A DNA stretch of 64,000 bases from NCBI GenBank assembly GCA_002104935.1, contig MCGT01000037.1, positions 1 through 64,000 of the forward strand. The letters run 5' to 3'. This document shows positions 33,421 to 43,876 of the stretch, in pieces. Numbering within the stretch: position 1 is the first letter of the stretch; each line of letters begins with the position of its first letter. Origin of the DNA: Hesseltinella vesiculosa (taxonomy: Eukaryota; Mucoromycota; Mucoromycetes; Mucorales; Cunninghamellaceae). The position numbers and the translations under genes were made by a program. Below the pieces are notes generated by a model that was given only the letters and a program-made list of their open reading frames with translations, did not search any database and was not told the DNA's origin.

Positions 33421-36400
33421 TTCCAAGCTTGGACCATGTGGCTATTGGCTTGTCGCATGGGTGGCTCTTGGCTCTCTCCAGAGTAGCCTTCCGGTGAGGG
33501 TGGGCGGTGGGATTGAGGTAAGCTAAAAAAAAAAAAACTAATTCTTCCAAGCTTGGACCATGTGGCTATTGGCTTGTCGCATGGGTGGCTCTTGGCTCTC
33601 TCCAGAGTAGCCTTCCGGTGAGGGTGGGCGGTGGGATTGAGGTAAGCTAAAAAAAAAAAAAAAAAACTAACTCTTCCAAGCTTGGACCATGCGGCTATTG
33701 GCTTGTCGCGTGGGTGGCTCTTGGCTCTCTCCAGAGTAGCCTTCCGGTGAGGGTGGGTGGTGGGATTGAGGTAAGCTAAAAAAAAAAAATAAAAACTAAT
33801 TCCTCCAAGTTTGGACCATGTGGCTATTGGCTTGTCGCGTGGGTGGCTCTTGGCTCTCTCCAGAGTAGCCTTCCGGTGAGGGTGGGTGGTGGGATTGAGG
33901 TAAGAAAAAATAAAATAAAAACTAATTCCTCCAAGTTTGGACCATGTGGCTATTGGCTTGTCGCATGGGTGGCTCTTGGCTCTCTCCAGAGTAGCCTTCC
34001 GGTGAGGGTGGGTGGTGGGATTGAGGTAAGCTAAAAAAAAAAAACAAAAACTAATTCCTCCAAGTTTGGACCATGTGGCTATTGGCTTGTCGCATGGGTG
34101 GCTCTTGGCTCTCTCCAGAGTAGCCTTCCGGTGAGGGTGGGTGGTGGGATTGAGGTAAGCTAAAAAAAAAAAATAAAAACTAATTCCTCCAAGTTTGGAC
34201 CATGTGGCTATTGGCTTGTCGCATGGGTGGCTCTTGGCTCTCTCCAGAGTAGCCTTCCGGTGAGGGTGGGCGGTGGGATTAAGGTAAGCTAACAAAAAAA
34301 AAAAACTAACTAACTCTTCCAAGTTTGGACCATGTGGCTATTGGCTTGTCGCATGGGTGGCTCTTGGCTCTCTCCAGAGTAGCCTTCCGGTGAGGGTGGG
34401 TGGTGGGATTGAGGTAAGAAAAAAAAAAAATAAAAACTAACTCTTCCAAGTTTGGACCATGTGGCTATTGGCTTGTCGCATGGGTGGCTCTTGGCTCTCT
34501 CCAGAGTAGCCTTCCGGTGAGGGTGGGCGGTGGGATTAAGGTAAGCTAAAAAAAAAAAAAAAAAAACTAACTCTTCCAAGTTTGGACCATGTGGCTATTG
34601 GCTTGTCGCATGGGTGGCTCTTGGCTCTCTCCAGAGTAGCCTTCCGGTGAGGGTGGGCGGTGGGATTAAGGTAAGCTAACAAAAAAAAAAACTAACTAAC
34701 TCTTCCAAGTTTGGACCATGTGGCTATTGGCTTGTCGCATGGGTGGCTCTTGGCTCTCTCCAGAGTAGCCTTCCGGTGAGGGTGGGCGGTGGGATTAAGG
34801 TAAGCTAACAAAAAAAAAAACTAACTAACTCTTCCAAGTTTGGACCATGTGGCTATTGGCTTGTCGCATGGGTGGCTCTTGGCTCTCTCCAGAGTAGCCT
34901 TCCGGTGAGGGTGGGTGGTGGGATTGAGGTAAGCTAAAAAAAAAAAAAAAAAACTAACTCTTCCAAGCTTGGACCATGTGGCTATTGGCTTGTCGCATGG
35001 GTGGCTCTTGGCTCTCTCCAGAGTAGCCTTCCGGTGAGGGTGGGTGGTGGGATTAAGGTAAGCTAAAAAAAAAAAAATAAAAACTAATTCCTCCAAGTTT
35101 GGACCATGTGGCTATTGGCTTGTCGCATGGGTGGCTCTTGGCTCTCTCCAGAGTAGCCTTCCGGTGAGGGTGGGTGGTGGGATTGAGGTAAGAACACAAA
35201 AAAAAAAAAAAAACTAACTCTTCCAAGTTTGGACCATGTGGCTATTGGCTTGTCGCATGGGTGGCTCCTGGCTCTCTCCAGAGTAGCCTTCCGGTGAGTG
35301 TGGGCGGTGGGATTGAGGTAAGTGAAAAAAAAAAAAAAAAACTAACTAACTCTTCCAAGCTTGGACCATGTGGCTATTGGCTTGTCGCATGGGTGGCTCT
35401 TGGCTCTCTCCAGAGTAGCCTTCCGGTGAGGGTGGGTGGTGGGATTGAGGTAAGCTAAAAAAAAAAAAAAACTAACTAACTCTTCCAAGTTTGGACCATG
35501 TGGCTATTGGCTTGTCGCATGGGTGGCTCTTGGCTCTCTCCAGAGTAGCCTTCCGGTGAGGGTGGGCGGTGGGATTAAGGTAAGCTAACAAAAAAAAAAA
35601 CTAACTAACTCTTCCAAGTTTGGACCATGTGGCTATTGGCTTGTCGCATGGGTGGCTCTTGGCTCTCTCCAGAGTAGCCTTCCGGTGAGGGTGGGTGGTG
35701 GGATTAAGGTAAGCTAAAAAAAAAAAAATAAAAACTAATTCCTCCAAGTTTGGACCATGTGGCTATTGGCTTGTCGCATGGGTGGCTCTTGGCTCTCTCC
35801 AGAGTAGCCTTCCGGTGAGGGTGGGCGGTGGGATTAAGGTAAGCTAACAAAAAAAAAAACTAACTAACTCTTCCAAGTTTGGACCATGTGGCTATTGGCT
35901 TGTCGCATGGGTGGCTCTTGGCTCTCTCCAGAGTAGCCTTCCGGTGAGGGTGGGCGGTGGGATTAAGGTAAGCTAACAAAAAAAAAAACTAACTAACTCT
36001 TCCAAGTTTGGACCATGTGGCTATTGGCTTGTCGCATGGGTGGCTCTTGGCTCTCTCCAGAGTAGCCTTCCGGTGAGGGTGGGCGGTGGGATTAAGGTAA
36101 GCTAAAAAAAAAAAAATAAAAACTAACTCTTCCAAGTTTGGACCATGTGGCTATTGGCTTGTCGCATGGGTGGCTCTTGGCTCTCTCCAGAGTAGCCTTC
36201 CGGTGAGGGTGGGCGGTGGGATTAAGGTAAGCTAACAAAAAAAAAAACTAACTAACTCTTCCAAGTTTGGACCATGTGGCTATTGGCTTGTCGCATGGGT
36301 GGCTCTTGGCTCTCTCCAGAGTAGCCTTCCGGTGAGGGTGGGTGGTGGGATTAAGGTAAGCTAAAAAAAATAAAATAAAAACTAATTCCTCCAAGTTTGG

Positions 36401-39400
36401 ACCATGTGGCTATTGGCTTGTCGCATGGGTGGCTCTTGGCTCTCTCCAGAGTAGCCTTCCGGTGAGGGTGGGCGGTGGGATTAAGGTAAGCTAACAAAAA
36501 AAAAAACTAACTAACTCTTCCAAGTTTGGACCATGTGGCTATTGGCTTGTCGCATGGGTGGCTCTTGGCTCTCTCCAGAGTAGCCTTCCGGTGAGGGTGG
36601 GTGGTGGGATTGAGGTAAGAAAAAAAAAAATAAAAACTAACTCTTCCAAGTTTGGACCATGTGGCTATTGGCTTGTCGCATGGGTGGCTCTTGGCTCTCT
36701 CCAGAGTAGCCTTCCGGTGAGGGTGGGCGGTGGGATTAAGGTAAGCTAAAAAAAAAAAAAAAAAAACTAACTCTTCCAAGTTTGGACCATGTGGCTATTG
36801 GCTTGTCGCATGGGTGGCTCTTGGCTCTCTCCAGAGTAGCCTTCCGGTGAGGGTGGGTGGTGGGATTAAGGTAAGCTAAAAAAAAAAAAAAAAAAACTAA
36901 CTCTTCCAAGCTTGGACCATGCGGCTATTGGCTTGTCGCATGGGTGGCTCTTGGCACTCTCTAGAGTAGCCTTCCGGTGAGGGTGGGCGGTGGGATTGAG
37001 GTAAGCTAAAAAAAAAAAAAAAAACTAACTCTTCCAAGTTTGGACCATGTGGCTATTGGCTTGTCGCATGGGTGGCTCTTGGCTCTCTCCAGAGTAGCCT
37101 TCCGGTGAGGGTGGGCGGTGGGATTAAGGTAAGCTAAAAAAAAAAAAATAAAAACTAACTCTTCCAAGTTTGGACCATGTGGCTATTGGCTTGTCGCATG
37201 GGTGGCTCTTGGCTCTCTCCAGAGTAGCCTTCCGGTGAGGGTGGGCGGTGGGATTAAGGTAAGCTAACAAAAAAAAAACTAACTAACTCTTCCAAGTTTG
37301 GACCATGTGGCTATTGGCTTGTCGCATGGGTGGCTCTTGGCTCTCTCCAGAGTAGCCTTCCGGTGAGGGTGGGTGGTGGGATTGAGGTAAGCTAAAAAAA
37401 AAAAAAAAACTAATTCCTCCAAGTTTGGACCATGTGGCTATTGGCTTGTCGCGTGGGTGGCTCTTGGCTCTCTCCAGAGTAGCCTTCCGGTGAGGGTGGG
37501 TGGTGGGATTGAGGTAAGAAAAAAAAAAAATAAAAACTAACTCTTCCAAGTTTGGACCATGTGGCTATTGGCTTGTCGCATGGGTGGCTCTTGGCTCTCT
37601 CCAGAGTAGCCTTCCGGTGAGGGTGGGCGGTGGGATTAAGGTAAGCTAAAAAAAAAAAAAAAAAACTAACTCTTCCAAGTTTGGACCATGTGGCTATTGG
37701 CTTGTCGCATGGGTGGCTCTTGGCTCTCTCCAGAGTAGCCTTCCGGTGAGGGTGGGCGGTGGGATTAAGGTAAGCTAAAAAAAAAAAATAAAAACTAACT
37801 CTTCCAAGTTTGGACCATGTGGCTATTGGCTTGTCGCATGGGTGGCTCTTGGCTCTCTCCAGAGTAGCCTTCCGGTGAGGGTGGGCGGTGGGATTAAGGT
37901 AAGCTAACAAAAAAAAAACTAACTAACTCTTCCAAGTTTGGACCATGTGGCTATTGGCTTGTCGCATGGGTGGCTCTTGGCTCTCTCCAGAGTAGCCTTC
38001 CGGTGAGGGTGGGTGGTGGGATTGAGGTAAGCTAAAAAAAAAAAAAAAACTAATTCCTCCAAGTTTGGACCATGTGGCTATTGGCTTGTCGCGTGGGTGG
38101 CTCTTGGCTCTCTCCAGAGTAGCCTTCCGGTGAGGGTGGGTGGTGGGATTGAGGTAAGAAAAAAAAAAAATAAAAACTAACTCTTCCAAGTTTGGACCAT
38201 GTGGCTATTGGCTTGTCGCATGGGTGGCTCTTGGCTCTCTCCAGAGTAGCCTTCCGGTGAGGGTGGGCGGTGGGATTAAGGTAAGCTAACAAAAAAAAAA
38301 ACTAACTAACTCTTCCAAGTTTGGACCATGTGGCTATTGGCTTGTCGCATGGGTGGCTCTTGGCTCTCTCCAGAGTAGCCTTCCGGTGAGGGTGGGCGGT
38401 GGGATTAAGGTAAGCTAACAAAAAAAAAAACTAACTAACTCTTCCAAGTTTGGACCATGTGGCTATTGGCTTGTCGCATGGGTGGCTCTTGGCTCTCTCC
38501 AGAGTAGCCTTCCGGTGAGGGTGGGTGGTGGGATTGAGGTAAGCTAAAAAAAAAAAAAAAAAACTAACTCTTCCAAGCTTGGACCATGCGGCTATTGGCT
38601 TGTCGCATGGGTGGCTCTTGGCACTCTCTAGAGTAGCCTTCCGGTGAGGGTGGGCGGTGGGATTGAGGTAAGCTAAAAAAAAAAAAAAAAAACTAACTCT
38701 TCCAAGTTTGGACCATGTGGCTATTGGCTTGTCGCATGGGTGGCTCTTGGCTCTCTCCAGAGTAGCCTTCCGGTGAGGGTGGGCGGTGGGATTAAGGTAA
38801 GCTAAAAAAAAAAAATAAAAACTAATCTTCCAAGTTTGGGACCATGCGGCTATTGGCTTGTCGCATGGGTGGCTCTTGGCTCTCTCCAGAGTAGCCTTCC
38901 GGTGAGGGTGGGTGGTGGGATTGAGGTAAGAAAAAAAAAATAAAAAAAACTAATTCTTCCAAGTTTGGACCATGTGGCTATTGGCTTGTCGCATGGGTGG
39001 CTCTTGGCTCTCTCCAGAGTAGCCTCCCGGTGAGGGTGGGTGGTGGGATTGAGATAAGAAAACAAAAAATAAAAACTAAACTCTTCCAAGTTTGGACCAT
39101 GCGGCTATTGGCTTGTCGCATGGGTGGCTCTTGGCTCTCTCCAGAGTAGCCTCCCGGTGAGGGTGGCGGTGGGATTGAGGTAAGAAAAAAAAAATAAAAA
39201 AACTAATTCTTCCAAGTTTGGACCATGCGGCTATTGGCTTGTCGCATGGGTGGCTCTTGGCTCTCTCCAGAGTAGCCTTCCGGTGAGGGTGGGCGGTGGG
39301 ATTGAGGTAAGAAAACAAAAAATAAAAAAAAACTAACTCTTCCAAGTTTGGACCATGTGGCTATTGGCTTGTCGCATGGGTGGCTCTTGGCTCTCTCCAG

Positions 39401-40840
39401 AGTAGCCTTCCGGTGAGGGTGGGCGGTGGGATTGAGGTAAGCTAAAAAAAAAAAAAAACTAACCCTTCCAAGTTTGGACCATGTGGCTATTGGCTTGTCG
39501 CATGGGTGGCTCTTGGCTCTCTCCAGAGTAGCCTTCCGGTGAGGGTGGGCGGTGGGATTGAGGTAAGCTAAAAAAAAAAAACTAACCCTTCCAAGTTTGG
39601 ACCATGCGGCTATTGGCTTGTCGCATGGGTGGCTCTTGGCTCTCTCCAGAGTAGCCTTCCGGTGAGGGTGGGCGGTGGGATTGAGGTAAGAAAACAAAAA
39701 ATAAAAAAAACTAACTCTTCCAAGTTTGGACCATGTGGCTATTGGCTTGTCGCATGGGTGGCTCTTGGCTCTCTCCAGAGTAGCCTTCCGGTGAGGGTGG
39801 GTGGTGGGATTGAGGTAAGCTAAAAAAAAAAAAAAACTAACCCTTCCAAGTTTGGACCATGCGGCTATTGGCTTGTCGCATGGGTGGCTCTTGGCTCTCT
39901 CCAGAGTAGCCTTCCGGTGAGGGTGGGCGGTGGGATTGAGGTAAGAAAAAAAAAATAAAAAAACTAATTCTTCCAAGTTTGGACCATGTGGCTATTGGCT
40001 TGTCGCATGGGTGGCTCTTGGCTCTCTCCAGAGTAGCCTCCCGGTGAGGGTGGGTGGTGGGATTGAGGTAAGAAAACAAAAAATAAAAACTAACTCTTCC
40101 AAGTTTGGACCATGCGGCTATTGGCTTGTCGCATGGGTGGCTCTTGGCTCTCTCCAGAGTAGCCTTCCGGTGAGGGTGGGCGGTGGGATTGAGGTAAGAA
40201 AAAAAAAATAAAAAAACTAATTCTTCCAAGTTTGGACCATGCGGCTATTGGCTTGTCGCATGGGTGGCTCTTGGCTCTCTCCAGAGTAGCCTTCCGGTGA
40301 GGGTGGGTGGTGGGATTGAGGTAAGAAAAAAAAAATAAAAAAACTAATTCTTCCAAGTTTGGACCATGTGGCTATTGGCTTGTCGCATGGGTGGCTCTTG
40401 GCTCTCTCCAGAGTAGCCTTCCGGTGAGGGTGGGCGGTGGGATTGAGGTAAGCTAAAAAAAAAAAAAAACTAACCCTTCCAAGTTTGGACCATGCGGCTA
40501 TTGGCTTGTCGCATGGGTGGCTCTTGGCTCTCTCCAGAGTAGCCTTCCGGTGAGGGTGGGTGGTGGGATTGAGGTAAGCTAAAAAAAAAAAAAAAACTTA
40601 CCCTTCCAAGTTTGGACCATGTGGCTATTGGCTTGTCGCATGGGTGGCTCTTGGCTCTCTCCAGAGTAGCCTTCCGGTGAGGGTGGGCGGTGGGATTGAG
40701 GTAAGAAAACAAAAAATAAAAACTAACTCTTCCAAGTTTGGACCATGCGGCTATTGGCTTGTCGCATGGGTGGCTCTTGGCTCTCTCCAGAGTAGCCTTC
40801 CGGTGAGGGTGGGCGGTGGGTTTGGGGTAAGGCGCCAAAA
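33421..40840 (+). repeat. Satellite array, 58 conserved units of ~127 bp
   Basis: Counting the core GGACCATG(T/C)GGCTATTGG gives 58 units spaced 125-131 bp from 33431 to 40740. Each unit has a 90-bp conserved part starting TTTGG (or CTTGG) and ending GGGATTGAG or GGGATTAAG, then a 35-41-bp spacer GGTAAG-(CTAAC/CTAA)-A-run-(TAAAA)-CTAACTAACTCTTCCAAG. Units differ mainly by T/C or A/G at a few fixed sites and by A-run length. Each has a G-rich segment (GGTGAGGGTGGGCGGTGGG), an ATTGG (CCAAT complement) and an A-tract. Variants are regional: TAATTCCTCC spacers cluster at the left, AAAACAAAAAATAAAA and CTAACCC spacers at the right (after 39060). No transposase or enclosing gene is evident. Confidence 0.97.
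37283..38292. repeat. Higher-order duplication inside the array (5-unit, ~640 bp)
   Basis: The block beginning at about 37283 recurs at 37923, 640 bp later, over at least ~270 bp, with matching unit-to-unit variants including the CGTGGG unit and the same A-run patterns. The rare TAG-bearing unit (GGCACTCTCTAGAG) at about 36954 recurs at about 38624, 13 units later. Both show local segmental duplication of multi-unit blocks, as expected from unequal exchange. Confidence 0.75.
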
Positions 40841-41194
40841 AACACTCTCCATCTTCTTTGATATCTATGCTTGATCTCCAATCCATTTGCTTGTAGTTTG
40901 GCGCGAGACTTGTTCTTGATTGGCTCTTGGTTGCGCTGAAGAGCAACCTTTTGGCAGTGCGTTTTTGGACTTACCTTTTTTGTTGGACACCTTGAATGGC
41001 GCTGCACAAATCATCACCGCGAGTTGCAGTTCCATGTCAATCTTACCATCGAAACCCTACCACCAACCTTTGCCTTCCACTTTCTCGAGGTGGCCACTCT
41101 TACTAATGTTGCTAACGTCGATGAGGACGTCAATTATTTTTAAAAGTAATAAAATTTTGTTGGCGCGATCACAAAAAGGCAGAGGTGGCGGTTG
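40841..41194. repeat. Decayed right edge of the array
   Basis: The last unit runs into GGGGTAAGGCGCCAAAAAAC and then sequence matching the left flank (CTCCATCTTCTTTGATATC..GCTTGATCTCCAATCC, 40848-40888). Then comes a very diverged unit-like stretch (TTGATTGGCTCTTGGTTGCG to 40950). The array is thus bracketed by related edge sequence. Confidence 0.65.
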
Positions 41195-42160
41195 TTACTG
41201 AGTGAATGCCTTCATTTTCTGCGTGTAGGATGCTTGCTTGATGGCCATGGATTGTTTGAAAACTTTTCCAACGGCGAGGTCGAAAGCTGTTACCTTTGAA
41301 AATGAAACGTAGAAACGGGTGGTCAAATTCAGCTTCCGCACAATGCCTTTCTTATTTGCACGACAGCTGGTCATCAGCGAATACTCGATATTAAAAAGTA
41401 ATTCAAAAGCCAGTGTCACCATTTGAAAACGGTTCGAATGCTGGTAATATCTTCTTTCGATGTCGTACCTGTTTCAATGTCACTCTCCTCAACTTGACTT
41501 GACAAAAAGCAGCTCAAAAAATGTCAGTCCTGTGGAAGTGGTAAAATGGTTTCGTGTGCACTTGATTTTGCTTTCGGCGCACGACAAATAATTTGGCGGT
41601 TCGTCCAATTGGTTTGCATACTAAAAAAATGATTCACGGTTTAAAAATAAGCCTGATACCCGCCAAATGATGGCGGATATCCGGTACAGTATGCGTGTAC
41701 GCAAAACCTAGTCAAGCCATCTCCATGTCCACGTTTCTGAAACGTCAAGCAATGATGAGTGCACCGAGCAACAGAAAAAAGACAGAGGCCACCTAAATTG
41801 GACGCTGCTTGAGCAATTTTGAATGCGCTTAGCCAGAGGGGAGGCGGCAGTCCACCACTGCCCTTTATTTTGGCGGAGGCAATGGAAAACGCTGGATCTC
41901 AACCAGGAGATGGCTCGGCAATCCCCGGCTCGCTGAAGCCGAGGAAGCGGCAAGTAGATCATTGATGGCAACGGGCGTTTCCTTCGCCTTCTGGTGGCAC
42001 CGCCTCATCTAGTTTGCGTGCACTGGGAGTGAGAAAACCAGCCTGCGTGAGATGGCGATAGAAATCGTCCCACTCCGCAGAGGACCCAACGAAAAAAATA
42101 GCAAGCTCCGGCCAACCTTTTTTATTTTCTTTTTTTTTTTTTTTTTCCTGCGAAACGACA
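41195..42160. other. Gene-poor region with coding-like fragments on the - strand
   Basis: A 75-codon - strand ORF (41195-41422, starts MVTLAFELLFNIEYSL) and a frame-shifted continuation toward 41540 have normal protein composition but match no family I know. A second - strand fragment near 41960-42083 (EWDDFYRHLTQAGFLTPSAR) runs into stops. Both are best read as remnants of decayed genes. 42115-42146 is a T-rich leader of the next gene. Confidence 0.4.
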
Positions 42161-43494
42161 ATGATTTTACTGGACTACAACAATGCTATTATTCAAGATG
42201 TCCTAACCTCTCGTTTGAATGGGTATGCGCACATCAGAGAGAGAGAGAAAAAGAGAGACACATTAAGAACAACGGAACAGCAAGCAAACCCAAGAAATAA
42301 AAAAAAAGAGCTTCTCATCTCACCATCTCACCTTTCTCTTTGTTTATCATCTCACTAGGGAGAAGACAGATGCTTTGGATATGACGGTGGTCGACTTTGA
42401 TGGGGTCACGTATGAAATCAAGACACCCAATCGCAAAACTGAATTGTACGTGTCTCTTCGCTGGGGCTGTTACCAAGAGCTGGTTCAGTTTGGCGCCAAT
42501 GCCATCTTGCAACGTGAATACGCTGAATACCTTGCTGCCTCGCCCGAACCCAACTATGATGTGACCTTGGTCATTGATTTAGAAACGGTGCCTGCTGATG
42601 AAGGTATGATGAATGAGCAAAAGCCTAGGCTGTTGGAGAAGCACCAACCGCTTTTTTTTTCATGTAGCGACTCGTACGGCATTGATTCAAAAGATCTCGT
42701 TGTTGAAGCGCAACCTGTTGGCAGCTCCCTTTGAACAGGCCTTTAGCGAACAAGAACAATACGAAGATGCCGACAAGCCTAACCCATCGTCCCCCCTCAT
42801 GGCTGTGCATTACCGTGAAGAAGAAGCCATCTATATCCAATCCAAGCATGATCGAGTCACTGTCATCTTCAGCACCACCTTCAAGGACGAAACCGATAAA
42901 ATCTTTGGCAAAGTCTTTTTGCAGGTAACTCTCAAAGATGGCAGGAAAAAGAACGAAGAAAATAGGCTGACGAAAACCCGTTTAGGAATTTGTCGATGTG
43001 CGTCGCCGCCGGGCCCTGCAGGCTCCTCAAGTGTTGTTCACCACCCGGGAACCTCCTCGGGAATTGGCTCATTTGAATCTTCGCGATAGTGATGATATCA
43101 GCTATTTGACCTTTGGTAACTCCACGAAAAAAAACAGGTGGGCTATGGCATCTCATGTCTGACTTTCTGCTTCTAGTGTTGAGTCCTCGGCACTTTGAAA
43201 AGGGCGACGTGCGTGAAGAAACGATCTCTCGTATTCAGATCTTCCGTGACTACCTGCACTACCACATCAAATGTTCCAAAGCCTATATGCACACGCGGAT
43301 GCGCGCGCGTGTGCGTGATTTCCTGAAGGTCCTGAACCGTGCCAAGCCTGAAATCACAGCGGAAAAGAAAACTATCAGGTACAAATGCCTCTCCACATTT
43401 TGAACAAAAACAAGATTCCACTAGCGACCTGTGTAACATTAATTCCTTTTATATTTGTATTCTTTTTTAGTGGCAAGTCCTTTGTTAGAGCTTA
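42161..43494 (+). CDS. ARPC2: Arp2/3 complex 34-kDa subunit (ARPC2)
   Basis: Exons 42161-42222, 42359-42603, 42668-42924, 42986-43115, 43177-43378, 43470-43494; 306 residues, normal for ARPC2. Family blocks: [15 protein letters not shown] at the N-terminus, [47 protein letters not shown], then [20 protein letters not shown] and the C-terminal [20 protein letters not shown] helix. ARPC2 with ARPC4 forms the structural core of the Arp2/3 complex that nucleates branched actin at endocytic patches. The last exon codes only seven residues plus the stop (GKSFVRA). All introns are GT-AG. Nothing is missing. Confidence 0.96.
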
Positions 43495-43876
43495 ACATGC
43501 ACGTCATACAGTTTCACGTCACTGCCTCGTTTTTTTTTTTTTTTTTTTTTTTTGCTGTTCGAACCAGGGCGATATATTTCCCCTGCCCTCTTTTCTCTCT
43601 CTTTCTCTAGTCAAAGGTCCTCTTTTTTTTAAAAAAAAAAATACATGTATGATGGATAAAGTCTTGGTGACTCAATGAACCTTGTGATAAAAAAAAACAA
43701 TTGGCTGGAGCAAGGTGTGGGGGACGCAGTTTGAAGAATCGGTGCAAAAACCCCTTCCGGGATGAGGTCCGCCGTATTTTTTTTTTTGTTCCTTTTTCCT
43801 TGTCCACTTTTATTATTTTTTATTTGAGCATTGATGGGAGCTGTTTGCTGTACACCAGAGACTGTCGACTTTGGGA
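43495..43876. other. Intergenic region between ARPC2 and the kinase
   Basis: T-run at 43531-43553, pyrimidine-rich stretch at 43580-43625 and an A/T-rich stretch. No ORF of interest; 3' region of ARPC2 and promoter of the kinase. Confidence 0.5.

Noticed and set aside
33414..34322. 302-codon ORF on the - strand inside the array, plus several others of 80-257 codons with the repeat LNPT(T/A)HPHRKATLERAK
   Set aside because: Reading frame depends on A-run length and breaks between neighbouring units. The variants between units are nonsynonymous in this frame, and poly-T translates as Phe runs. No start or splice context supports a gene.
33421..40840. CRISPR array
   Set aside because: Fungal genome, no unique spacers: both the 90-bp part and the spacer are repeated with only small variants, and unit length is far above CRISPR repeats. 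No cas-like genes nearby.
33064..41000. Telomere or rDNA
   Set aside because: Unit does not match TTAGGG-type repeats or rRNA sequence, and genes lie on both sides of the array.
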